NCBI RefSeq assembly: GCF_014212175.1
Contig: NZ_JACJVR010000097.1
Span: 58,052 to 122,051, forward strand
Direction: 5' to 3'
Source: Cohnella xylanilytica
GTDB taxonomy: Bacteria > Bacillota > Bacilli > Paenibacillales > Paenibacillaceae
DNA: 64,000 bases
Positions 7,448 through 15,679 of the stretch are shown one piece after another. A model generated the notes under the pieces. That model had not been told where the DNA came from. It saw only the letters and a list, made by a program, of their open reading frames with translations, and made no database searches. Made by a program: the position numbers and the translations under genes. Numbering within the stretch: the first letter of the stretch is position 1; each line of letters opens with the position of its first letter.

Positions 7448-8755
7448 TTACTTCCAATCCGGCAAGTAAGCGCGGTCCGCTTCCCACAGCTCCTCGAACA
7501 TGCTCTTGATCTCGGCCGGCGAGCAGACGGCCGCCGACAGCGGATCGACGTACAGGGCGTACAGCGCCTTCTCGCGGTCCTGCTCGAGCACTGCCTGCAC
7601 GGCGAGCTCGAAGAACGACATGTTGCTGCGGCACAGCGCCGCGAGATGCTCGGGGAGACGGCCGAACCGGGTCGGCTGGATGCCCTTGCGGTCGACGAGG
7701 CAGGCGACTTCGACGATGCCTTCGTACGGCAGGTTCTCGATCAGGCCGCGGTTCGGCACGTTGCCGTAGACGACCGCCGGCTTCTCGTTCACGATGCTGT
7801 CGATGATGACCGCCGCGTACTCCTCGCTCGGCTCCAGCTTCAGTTCTTCCTCGCCGGCCACGATCCGCTCGATCGTGCGGTCCGTCTCTTCCCGCCAGGT
7901 CGGCCACTCGTTCGCGTAGAAGCCGGTCGCCCCGTTGTAGCCGGAAGCGCAGTGGAGATCGATCAAGTCCTGCCGCTTGCGGTAATAAGGGACGTATTCG
8001 GAGAAGTGGCCGCTCGATTCGGAGACGAACGCGCCGAAGTGCTTGGCGAAGTCGAGCCGAACCGGATCCTTCTTCACGAATTCCGGATCGTTCATCTTCT
8101 CGAACAGAACCGGATACTGGTCGACGCCGTCGACCTTCAGCTCCGTGAACCAGGACATGTGGTTGATGCCTCCGGAGCGCCACTGAAGCTTCTCGTACGG
8201 GACTCCCAAATATTTGGCCAGCTGCTGGGAAGAATGCTGGATGGAGTGGCACAGTCCCACGACGGGCAGCGACGTCGCCCGGGAAGTGGCCAGCGTCACC
8301 GCCGACATCGGATTCGTATAGTTAAGGATCGTGGCGTCCGGGCACAGCTCCTCGATGTCCTTCACGATGTCGAGCCAGACCGGGAGCGTCCGCAGCGTCT
8401 TGAACAGTCCGCCCGGTCCCATCGTGTCCCCGATGCACTGCTTGACGCCGTAGCGCAGCGGAATCTCGAACTCGTTCCGCACCGTCGCCAGGCCGGCCAC
8501 CTCGATCTGGTTAATGACGAACCGCGAACCCGGGAGCACGTCCCGGCGTTCCGTCGAAGCCTCCACGCTCCAGTTCTTGCCGCTCTTCTCGATGAGACGG
8601 CGAACCAGCTTGACCGAGAGATCCAGCCTTCCGGCGTCCACGTCGACCAGAGCGAACGTCCCTTGTTCCAATCCCGGGATTAGCAAAATGTCCGAAGCCA
8701 GGTACTGGGTGAACATGCTGCCCGAGCCGATAATGGCGATACGCGTCAACGACAT
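7448..8755 (-). CDS. Glycoside hydrolase family 4 enzyme (alpha-galactosidase/galacturonidase-like)
   Basis: NAD- and Mn-dependent GH4 glycosidase, 435 residues. The N-terminal Rossmann motif is IAIIGSGSMFT (7-17); the metal site is Cys169-His170-Ser171 (GLCHSIQ) and His199 (SGGINHMSW). The CHS motif is the form found in MelA and LplD alpha-(galacto)sidases rather than CNxP of 6-phospho-glucosidases, so an unphosphorylated alpha-galactoside-type substrate is likely. It is the first gene of the operon, behind the promoter at 8819-8846. The ATG at 8755 lies very close to AGGAGGG; the TTG two codons later (8749) has better spacing and may be the true start. No signal peptide: cytoplasmic. Confidence 0.88.
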   Translation of the reverse strand: MSLTRIAIIGSGSMFTQYLASDILLIPGLEQGTFALVDVDAGRLDLSVKLVRRLIEKSGKNWSVEASTERRDVLPGSRFVINQIEVAGLATVRNEFEIPLRYGVKQCIGDTMGPGGLFKTLRTLPVWLDIVKDIEELCPDATILNYTNPMSAVTLATSRATSLPVVGLCHSIQHSSQQLAKYLGVPYEKLQWRSGGINHMSWFTELKVDGVDQYPVLFEKMNDPEFVKKDPVRLDFAKHFGAFVSESSGHFSEYVPYYRKRQDLIDLHCASGYNGATGFYANEWPTWREETDRTIERIVAGEEELKLEPSEEYAAVIIDSIVNEKPAVVYGNVPNRGLIENLPYEGIVEVACLVDRKGIQPTRFGRLPEHLAALCRSNMSFFELAVQAVLEQDREKALYALYVDPLSAAVCSPAEIKSMFEELWEADRAYLPDWK

Positions 8756-8818
8756 ACCCTCCTAAGTCGATAAATTGATCGTTCACCCTCATTATCCACC
8801 GTCATTTTGATCGAGTCA

Positions 8819-8846
8819 ATCATATTATCGCGTTTTTTTCGCTCAA
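8819..8846 (-). promoter_or_regulatory. Promoter of the GH4-kinase-aldolase operon
   Basis: Minus strand: -35 TTGAGC (8841-8846), 16-bp spacer, -10 TATGAT (8819-8824), about 60 bp ahead of the GH4 start. The AT-rich spacer and the stretch to the divergent regulator gene are where a DeoR-type operator would be expected; I could not fix a single operator. Confidence 0.65.
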
Positions 8847-8904
8847 AAACGTTAAATTTTTAATTGTTTCAATCACATATATGGACGTTTCTTGCAAAAT
8901 ATGA

Positions 8905-8910
8905 TATTCT
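8905..8910 (+). promoter_or_regulatory. Extended -10 of the DeoR-family regulator
   Basis: TGATATTCT (TGn extended -10, TATTCT at 8905-8910) with only a weak -35 (TGGACG at 8882-8887, 17-bp spacing), 70 bp before the regulator start. Confidence 0.4.
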
Positions 8911-8981
8911 GGTCGTGTGAAGAAGCCCCGTTCCCTAGGCCCTTGGGCGGATGCGGAGCGCGGGCGCGAAGGAGCCATCGC

Positions 8982-9743
8982 ATGAGCAAGATCGCAACGA
9001 GGCGCGAAGGCATCGTGTCGCTCCTGAGGGAGCAAGGCTCGATTACCGTCGCGGACATCATGGAGCGGTTCGGCGTGTCGGAAGCGACGGCGCGCCGCGA
9101 CCTGGAGACGTTGGAGCAAGAGAAGAAGCTGATCCGGACCTTCGGGGGAGCCGTTCTGGAGACCGTCCGCACGGAGATTCCGATCTATCGGAAGATGGAG
9201 ATGAATCCCGAGGAGAAGAAGACGATCGCGGAGAAGGCTTACGGTCTCATCCGCGACGGCGACGTCATCGGCTTGACCGGAGGCACGACGTGCCTGTTCG
9301 TCGCGCGCCGGATCATCCAGCAGCCGTTCGAGCGGCTGACGGTCGTGACCAACGCGCTGAACATCGGGTTCGAGCTCGCGGGAGTTCCCGGACTCGAGCT
9401 GATCATGACCGGAGGCGTCAACCGGACCCAGAGCTACGAGCTGTCGGGGCCGATGGCCGACTCCACGCTGGAGCGGATCACGATCCAGAAGACGTTCCTC
9501 GGCGCGGACGGCGTCGATCTGTCCCGCGGTCTGACGACGTTCAACGAATTGGAAGCGAATACGAACCGCAAGATGATCCGGCAGTCGCTGGAGAGCTACG
9601 TTCTGGCCGACCATACGAAGCTGAACCACTGCTCGCTGTTCCTCATCGACGGCTTGAAGGCGGTTACGGCGATCGTGAGCGACGACGAAGTTCCGGCCGA
9701 CCTGAAGAGAGCGTATGAGGACGCGGGCGTGCGCTTCGTCTAG
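8982..9743 (+). CDS. DeoR-family transcriptional regulator (AgaR/LacR-like)
   Basis: 253 residues. The N-terminus is a DeoR helix-turn-helix (RREGIVSLLREQGSITVADI, SEATARRDLETLE). The rest is the DeoRC sensor (IGLTGGTTCLFVARR, ILADHTKL-like LADHTKLNHCS), which binds sugar phosphates in this family. The start is the ATG at 8982 with AAGGAG 8 nt upstream; the longer frame from 8892 has no family similarity. It is transcribed divergently from the GH4-kinase-isomerase-aldolase operon, so it is the probable repressor of that operon, with galactosamine- or tagatose-phosphate as inducer (inference). Confidence 0.9.
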   Translation: MSKIATRREGIVSLLREQGSITVADIMERFGVSEATARRDLETLEQEKKLIRTFGGAVLETVRTEIPIYRKMEMNPEEKKTIAEKAYGLIRDGDVIGLTGGTTCLFVARRIIQQPFERLTVVTNALNIGFELAGVPGLELIMTGGVNRTQSYELSGPMADSTLERITIQKTFLGADGVDLSRGLTTFNELEANTNRKMIRQSLESYVLADHTKLNHCSLFLIDGLKAVTAIVSDDEVPADLKRAYEDAGVRFV

Positions 9744-9756
9744 AGGCGCGGAACGC

Positions 9757-9790
9757 GAAGAAGAGCCGCCCTGGCGGGGGCGACTCTTCG
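9757..9790. terminator. Stem-loop between convergent regulator genes
   Basis: GAAGAGCCGCCC-TGGC-GGGGGCGACTCTTC forms a strong hairpin between the convergent DeoR and LacI genes and probably ends transcription from both; T-runs are poor. Confidence 0.65.
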
Positions 9791-9827
9791 GCATGCAAGA
9801 ACGGATATTCATAGCGGTACAACGGAA

Positions 9828-10871
9828 TTAAGCCTTCGGACCGGAGAGCGAGGATTGGCGGATCTTCAGCTCGAACGGGACCGAGATCTTCACGGGGATC
9901 GGATATTTGCCCTGGATGTAGTCGATCAGCGTCTTGGCGGCGATGCTTCCGATCTCGAACTTGGGGATGTGGACCGTCGTCAGCGGCGGCGAGCTGTAGG
10001 CGGACAGTTCGATGTTGTCGAGACCGACGAACGCGATGTCGTCGGGGATGCGCAAGCCGCACTCGTTCGCCGCCCTCATGGCCGATATCGCCATCATGTC
10101 GCTCGCGGCGAAGATGGCGGTCGGCTTTTCTTTATCGCTCTGAAGCAATTCCTTCGTCAATTGGTAGCTGGCCTCGACGTCCCAGTTGGAATTCAGCACC
10201 CATTCGGGCCGAACGTCCAGCTCCGCTTCGCGAAGCGCCTCGCGGTAGCCTCTGTAGCGCTTCTCCTTCTCCACGTCCTGGGACAATCCCGGGCCCCCGA
10301 TAAACGCGATGCGCTTATGGCCTTGCTCGAGCAGATGCCGGACGGCGGCCTTCGCCGCTTCCACCCGGTCGTACGTCACGCGCGGAATGCCGGGGTCCGA
10401 GACGTCCACCCCGACGAGATAAGGCACACTCCGGCGCAGCGTCTCGTACGTCTCGGGCTCCAGCCCTTCGACGAGGATCAGCCCGTCCGCCGCGTTCTCG
10501 TGGAGAATGCGGTGCAGCAGCGCGGGATTGCGGAGATCGTCGCCGGTCTGCACGTAAGTCAGCTCGTAGCCGTTATCGACGAGTCCCTTCTCGATTCCTT
10601 CCAATATTCCGGAGAAGTACGGATGATTGTATTTGTTCTGCGTCACCGCGACGATGCAGCCGACGCGGGTCGCCGCGGACGGAGCGGCTTGCCCGCCCTT
10701 GACCAACTGGCGCGCCCACTTGTTGGGCTGGTACCCGAGCTCGGTGACGGCGTCCCATATCTTGCGGCGGGTCTCCGGATTGACAGAGCGGGTAGCTTCG
10801 TTGTTCACCACGCGCGATACCGTCGATATGGAGACGCCAACGTGCTGGGCGACGTCTTTCAACGTTGTCAC
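9828..10871 (-). CDS. LacI-family transcriptional regulator
   Basis: 347 residues. Residues 3-60 are the LacI DNA-binding head (TLKDVAQHVGVSISTVSRVV, GYQPNKWARQL hinge). The remainder is a type I periplasmic-binding sensor fold (VGCIVAVTQNKYNHPYFSGI, DGLILVEGLEPE, AFIGGPG, FVGLDNIELSAYSSPPLTTV). The start is GTG at 10871. It stands downstream of the large secreted-protein/ABC operon on the same strand, and TTTGCGCAAA-like and AAACGTTT palindromes, both with the CG centre typical of LacI operators, lie at its own promoter and elsewhere in the locus. It is therefore the best candidate regulator of the 11-22 kb genes (inference). Confidence 0.92.
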   Translation of the reverse strand: MTTLKDVAQHVGVSISTVSRVVNNEATRSVNPETRRKIWDAVTELGYQPNKWARQLVKGGQAAPSAATRVGCIVAVTQNKYNHPYFSGILEGIEKGLVDNGYELTYVQTGDDLRNPALLHRILHENAADGLILVEGLEPETYETLRRSVPYLVGVDVSDPGIPRVTYDRVEAAKAAVRHLLEQGHKRIAFIGGPGLSQDVEKEKRYRGYREALREAELDVRPEWVLNSNWDVEASYQLTKELLQSDKEKPTAIFAASDMMAISAMRAANECGLRIPDDIAFVGLDNIELSAYSSPPLTTVHIPKFEIGSIAAKTLIDYIQGKYPIPVKISVPFELKIRQSSLSGPKA

Positions 10872-10904
10872 GTCTCTGTTCGCACTCCTTTAATAGCTCT
10901 CTTT

Positions 10905-10932
10905 TTATGAATTTGCGCCAAACGTTTACATT
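10905..10932. promoter_or_regulatory. LacI-type operators upstream of the LacI gene
   Basis: AATTTGCGCCAAACGTTTAC contains a TTTGCGC half-palindrome and an AAACGTTT palindrome overlapping each other, about 35-60 bp before the GTG start. Compare TTTGCGCAAA at 20043, 20065 and 22321. The remaining 10.93-11.18 kb intergenic DNA shows no gene I can support. Confidence 0.5.
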
Positions 10933-11181
10933 CATCATAACGGAACTGCCGCGGCCATGTCAACTTTAGGTTGTCTCTCTAAAATGCACCTCCTTCCCGC
11001 ATTGGCCGATGACCGCGAAAACGAGGCGCAGAGCCAAAAAAGACGCTCATTTACGCAAACGCTGTCATCGGTTTGCGCCGCCGATTCCCGTCCCCGTCCA
11101 TCGGTCCGGACGGTCTCGGCTTCGCTTCAAGATCGGATCGCTCCCCCGTTTGTCGAACTTCCACAACCCCCGGAGAGCCCG

Positions 11182-11228
11182 CGCGCCATCCGCCGGCATG
11201 CTTGGCGGGCATGCGGCGGATGGCGCGA
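11182..11228 (-). terminator. Long GC-rich hairpin after the secreted-protein gene
   Basis: CGCGCCATCCGCCGGCATGC and GGCATGCGGCGGATGGCGCG form an almost perfect 19-20-bp stem with a short loop, about 45 bp past the stop at 11273. No T-run follows, so it may stabilize the 3' end rather than terminate. Confidence 0.5.
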
Positions 11229-11272
11229 GATCTTGTCAAGGAGCTTCCTCTTCCTTCTTCCTTCTTGCTTCG

Positions 11273-14221
11273 TTACTTCGCGATTTGAATTCGGTCCAGT
11301 TCGGTCCAGCCGTCCGAGCGTTCGCCCTCGATGCCGAGATGCACGCCCGGCTTGCCCGTCGCCGGATCGAGAATGGCGACGGCGAGCGTATATTCGCCCG
11401 TCGCGAGCCCTTGCGGCAGCTTGTAATCGGCCAATACCCCGGTACGGCCCGGAAGCCATCGCCGAATGTCCGTGTTGTCGACCGTCCGGACGCTGTCCGC
11501 GGCCAGCCGCCCCTGCGAGTCGACTAGGGCCAGGGCGAGCGGCCAAGCCTCGTAGAACGGCGCGACGCCCTTGTTGTTCCACCTCAGCCCGACGACGAGG
11601 TTCGTCCCGAGAGAAGCCTTCTTCGCGTGCGTCGCGGCTTCCAGAACGAATCGGTACCCCATCGTGTTATGGACGAGGTCGATGTTCGCCTGCTGCGCTT
11701 CATCGATGTCCTCACCAAGCTTGAACGGCGCCGGCGAGGAAGGCCCCAGCCACGCCGTGTGGCTGGCCCGGATCTCGCGCAGCGTCTCGACGATCGTCTC
11801 GTCCGACAACGAGAGCAGCGGGTTGCCGTTGTAGTATTCTCCCCCGGAGAAATTGAACTTCCAGAAATTCGGCATCCTGGACGCGTCCTGAACCGCCGCC
11901 GGATCCTCGCCTTCGCCGGCGTAGGGGCCGATTCCGTTCCAGCCCTCTTCGATCCAGTTCAGCCACTCGTCGGTGGCTCCCTGGCTGCCGAACACGTCGT
12001 TGAACAAGCCGAGCCGGTTCGCCGCGGCGATCGGGAACGGCTTGCGCATCCCGACGAGCTTGTGCGGGAACGCCTTCAAATAGTGCTCGACGTACTGGTC
12101 CGATACGGCGAGGCTCGGGAACGCGCCGGACACTTCCTCCGGCCAGTTGTGGAACTCGCCCCAATGCCCGAGGCTGCCGATCTGAACGTAAGCGATGGCG
12201 GGATCGTTGTCGTAACGCTTGCCCAGCTCGGCCAGCACTCTCCCGTGTTCGGCGATCAACGTCGGGCTCGAGTAATTTGGCGCAAACCCTTTGCCCACGA
12301 CCGAATCGGGGGTGTCGTACCATTTTCCCGCGCCGTCTTCGCCTTCCGCCGTCACCAGCTCGTCGTACAGCCACTGCGGAATGTCCATGTCGGGATCCTC
12401 GCCCGGGTCGTCCAGCACGAACCGCAAGTTGATCCGGGTCCCCTCCGCCTTCCACTTGGCGAATTGATACTTCCGCTCGATGCCCGCCCAGTCGAATTCG
12501 CCCTTCCGGGGCTCCAGGTCCCGCCAGGCGATGTTGGCGTAGACGAGCTTGTGCGGCTGCGGGAGCTCCTCCGTCGTTGTCGCCCAGCCGGCCCAGCCCA
12601 TGAGCGGATTGTCCAGCACGCCGAACCGCTCCCGGGGAACGTAGGAGTCGCCCGCCCCCTCCTCGGGGACCGGGCCCGTCAACGCCAGCGCGCTTCCGCC
12701 CGCCGCGGGCAGCCGGTAGGCCCCTTGGCCGACGTAGCCGACGGAAGGCTTCGCGTTCCCGGTCAACCCCAACTGATCCTTGTACAGATAGAAAAGAGCA
12801 TGGTTCGAGCCGATCTCCGCCCGGACCGGACCGGCTTCCTTCCACTTCGCCGTCTTCGGCTCGTACAGGTACAGCTTGTTGTAGACGATCTTCGCGTCGG
12901 CCCCGAAGCCGGTCCAATCCGTCCCCTTGTACCCGGTCGAAGCTTGGCCGTCCGTATCGAGGTAGAACTCGTTGCGCGTGTCGACGGAGTCTCCTTCGAC
13001 GAGCAGGTAGAGCTTGTCGGAATCGTGCGCCGCGCTCAGCTTGAGCGTCTCCCCGGTACCGGCGGCGGCCGTGTCCACGGACGCCCAGTCGCCGGGGTCG
13101 CCGTCCGCGACGATCTCGACTCCCCAGCGGCCGGAAGCCGGCCCGTCTTCGCCGGCGGCGGGCTTCGGCAGCGGAGGCGCCGCGAGCGGCGGCTTGGCCT
13201 CCGCGGACGGAACGGTTACGCCGTTCGACGTGAAGCCGACGGCGATCGGCTTCGGATTCGCGATTCCGATCGCGGCCAGCGGAACGCGGTATTCGACGAT
13301 CCCTTGGTCGCCGGAGCCTCCCTGCTTGTACTCGATGCCTTCCGCTTCGACGGGAGCCCAGTTCCAGCCGGCCCCCGTGCTCTTGTACAAGCCGCCGTTC
13401 TCGATCAGCCAGTCGCCCCCGAACCCGGGCCAGCCCACGTCCGCGTAGCCGGTGTCGGCGCTGCGGTCGGTATCCAGATAGATGTCGTTGAACTCCGCCA
13501 GCTTGCCCGCGATGAGCAGTACGAGGCTGTTCTCTTCCATCGCGGCATAGAGGGACGCCAGACCGTCGGCCGATCGGGCCGCCGGCTCGATGCCGCTCCA
13601 CTCGCCGACGTCACCGTCGATCGTCGCCCGAACCTCCGGTCCGAACGCGTCTTCCGCTCCCGGCGGCACGGCTAGCATCCTCTGTCCGGGAGACGGCAAA
13701 TACCGGTCGCCTTCAAGAGCGAAGGCGACCCGGAGGACGGAGGAGGTCCCCGCCCCGATCGATGCCAGATCGACCTCCGCTTCCATCGTATCCCCGGCCG
13801 TCTTCGTCTCGACCGTCCCCGCGTATTCCCATTTGCCGCCGACGGCTCTCCACATTTTCCCCATGGAGATCTTCAGCTCGATGCCGCCTCCGTTGCTCCA
13901 ATAAGGAGCCGGCAGCCCCGTCTTCTCGTCCCCGTCGGCGTCGACGTACCAGATTCCCTTCCGGTCCAATCCAGGACCGCGGACGAGCAGCTTCAGCTTG
14001 CCTCCCTGTTGAACCGCTTTCATGATTTGCAGCGTCTGACTAAGCTCCGTGCTCGCGCTCGGAACGCCGCTCCATTGCCCGGGCTGTCCGTCGAACCGCG
14101 CGCCCTCCCCGGCCGTCCGGGCGGAAGCGTAAGCTCCCGCCCCCGGAACGGCCAGAGAGGATGCGAGAACGAACGCCGCGCCCGTCCGCAGCCATCGCCG
14201 CTTCCCAAGCGTCATCGCCAT
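11273..14221 (-). CDS. Large secreted glycosidase-like protein (DUF4832-type barrel with N-terminal CBM9/DOMON-like domains)
   Basis: 982 residues with an N-terminal signal peptide (basic KRRW, hydrophobic FVLASSLAVPG, cleavage near AYASA). The first half holds three sugar-binding-like modules that repeat YVDADGDEKTG / YLDTDRSADTGY / YLDTDGQASTGY patterns with WSG/WSN aromatic motifs, resembling CBM9/DOMON domains (about 35-170, 190-310, 340-470). The second half (about 515-982) contains NPLMGWAGWA, a TIM-barrel-like stretch with YANIAWRDLEPRKGEFDW and VQIGSLGHWGEFHNWPEE, and a C-terminal beta domain, as in DUF4832/DUF4874 proteins whose enzymology is poorly known. The ATG at 14221 has GGGAGG 9 nt upstream. 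It is the last gene of the ABC-transporter operon, so it probably attacks the polysaccharide whose products the transporter imports. Confidence 0.8.
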   Translation of the reverse strand: MAMTLGKRRWLRTGAAFVLASSLAVPGAGAYASARTAGEGARFDGQPGQWSGVPSASTELSQTLQIMKAVQQGGKLKLLVRGPGLDRKGIWYVDADGDEKTGLPAPYWSNGGGIELKISMGKMWRAVGGKWEYAGTVETKTAGDTMEAEVDLASIGAGTSSVLRVAFALEGDRYLPSPGQRMLAVPPGAEDAFGPEVRATIDGDVGEWSGIEPAARSADGLASLYAAMEENSLVLLIAGKLAEFNDIYLDTDRSADTGYADVGWPGFGGDWLIENGGLYKSTGAGWNWAPVEAEGIEYKQGGSGDQGIVEYRVPLAAIGIANPKPIAVGFTSNGVTVPSAEAKPPLAAPPLPKPAAGEDGPASGRWGVEIVADGDPGDWASVDTAAAGTGETLKLSAAHDSDKLYLLVEGDSVDTRNEFYLDTDGQASTGYKGTDWTGFGADAKIVYNKLYLYEPKTAKWKEAGPVRAEIGSNHALFYLYKDQLGLTGNAKPSVGYVGQGAYRLPAAGGSALALTGPVPEEGAGDSYVPRERFGVLDNPLMGWAGWATTTEELPQPHKLVYANIAWRDLEPRKGEFDWAGIERKYQFAKWKAEGTRINLRFVLDDPGEDPDMDIPQWLYDELVTAEGEDGAGKWYDTPDSVVGKGFAPNYSSPTLIAEHGRVLAELGKRYDNDPAIAYVQIGSLGHWGEFHNWPEEVSGAFPSLAVSDQYVEHYLKAFPHKLVGMRKPFPIAAANRLGLFNDVFGSQGATDEWLNWIEEGWNGIGPYAGEGEDPAAVQDASRMPNFWKFNFSGGEYYNGNPLLSLSDETIVETLREIRASHTAWLGPSSPAPFKLGEDIDEAQQANIDLVHNTMGYRFVLEAATHAKKASLGTNLVVGLRWNNKGVAPFYEAWPLALALVDSQGRLAADSVRTVDNTDIRRWLPGRTGVLADYKLPQGLATGEYTLAVAILDPATGKPGVHLGIEGERSDGWTELDRIQIAK

Positions 14222-14273
14222 CTCGAACATCCTCCCTCGCAGGTAAGATCTATTCAAGCGCTTCTAAACCGCC

Positions 14274-15644
14274 TCACTTGCCGTACAGCTTCTTGATCTC
14301 CTGAACCGCCTTGGCGATATCGCCCTTGCCCGACAACGGCTGCTGCAGCTTCTGCGGCACGATCTCCCACATGAGCTTATCCTTGCCGTCGAAGAACGGA
14401 GCGGTGATGGCATACTTCTGCGCTTCGATGAACGTCTGCTTGTTGTAGCCGTCGTCGATGGCGAGGTAGGCGTCGGCCGCCTGCTTGTTCGCCGGAATCG
14501 ACTGGCCTTGCTCGGCGAGCGCGATCTGCCCTTCCGGACCGGCCAGCCAGCTGAGCAGCGCCCACGCCGCGGCCTCGTTCTTGGAGTTCGGGCTCATGGC
14601 GTTGCCCGCGACCTGGACGACCGTCTTCGTCTCCTTGAACTTCGGAGGCAGAACCGCGTCGAACTCGATGCCGGCCTTCTTGTATTCGTTCGCGCTCCAG
14701 CTGCCGCCGAAGCTCATCGCCACCTTGCCGGTCGCGAGCGCGAGGAACGGGTCCTTGGCGAGCGTCTGGCTCTGGCTGAACGAAGGCGTCACGTGATCCG
14801 TCGTGACGAGCGAGGCGAACTTGTTCAGCACTTCCGTCGCTTCGGGCGATTCGAGCGCGAGCGATTCGTCGTCGTTCACCATCCTGGCTCCGTTCGACCA
14901 CAGCTGCGGCTCGAGCACGGAGTCGGCCGAGCCCGCCGCGTCCATGACGAAGCCCCATTGGGACGTCTGGGCGGAATCGAAGCCGGCGTCTCCCGCCGTC
15001 TTGCCGCTCTTGTCGATCGTCATCTTCTTCGCGATGTCGATCAGCTGGTCCCAGGTCATGTCGTTCGTCGGCACGGGCGCTCCGAGCGGATTCGTCTTCG
15101 CGTCCGCGAACAGCTTCTTGTTGTAATAGAGAACGATCGTGTTCGAGTCGCGGGGCAGCGACACCTGCTTGCCGCCGGATTGATGCGCGGCGAGCACGCC
15201 CGGCTCGAAGTCGCCGAGGTTGAAGCCGGTGCTCGAGATGAGGTCGGTCAGATCCTTCATCGCGCCGAGCTTGGCGTACTTGTCGACGTAGGCGTAGCTC
15301 ATCTTGTAGACGTCGGGAAGGCTCTTCGACGCGGCTTGGGCGGTGATCGCGGTCCAGTAGGTTCCCCAGTCCTTGGAGACGACGTCGACCTCGACCTTCG
15401 GATACTTCTCGTTGAACTTCTTGAGCAGGTCCTTGGTCTGGTTCACTTCCTCTTCGGTTCCCCACATCATGTAGGTCACCTTGCCGCTCGGCTCCGCGGC
15501 TGCGGAAGCGGAGGCCGAAGCGGAGCCGCCCGACGAGGCGGACGGAGTCGCGTTCGAATTCCCGTTCGATCCCGAGCAAGCGGCCAGAATGAAGCCCAGA
15601 GCGGTTAAAGGCGCGACAACCTTGGATACGTTCTTCGTATTCAT
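14274..15644 (-). CDS. Extracellular sugar-binding lipoprotein of a CUT1 ABC transporter (copy 2)
   Basis: 456 residues, family 1 solute-binding protein. The lipobox is LAACS at about 20-24, followed by a Ser/Ala-rich linker, then VTYMMWGTEEEVNQTKDLLK and the usual FGGSWSANEY region. It would be anchored by a lipidated Cys and hand oligosaccharides to the permease pair upstream. It is closely similar to the adjacent copy (15680-17071) over its full length, including the C-terminal GKGDIAKAVQEIKKLYGK versus GKGDIAKAVEEIQKAYGK, so the two arose by tandem duplication. No ATPase gene is present; such systems share an MsmX-type ATPase encoded elsewhere. Confidence 0.92.
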   Translation of the reverse strand: MNTKNVSKVVAPLTALGFILAACSGSNGNSNATPSASSGGSASASASAAAEPSGKVTYMMWGTEEEVNQTKDLLKKFNEKYPKVEVDVVSKDWGTYWTAITAQAASKSLPDVYKMSYAYVDKYAKLGAMKDLTDLISSTGFNLGDFEPGVLAAHQSGGKQVSLPRDSNTIVLYYNKKLFADAKTNPLGAPVPTNDMTWDQLIDIAKKMTIDKSGKTAGDAGFDSAQTSQWGFVMDAAGSADSVLEPQLWSNGARMVNDDESLALESPEATEVLNKFASLVTTDHVTPSFSQSQTLAKDPFLALATGKVAMSFGGSWSANEYKKAGIEFDAVLPPKFKETKTVVQVAGNAMSPNSKNEAAAWALLSWLAGPEGQIALAEQGQSIPANKQAADAYLAIDDGYNKQTFIEAQKYAITAPFFDGKDKLMWEIVPQKLQQPLSGKGDIAKAVQEIKKLYGK

Positions 15645-15679
15645 AGCTCTAATCTCCCCTATTCATCTCTCGTAAGCCT

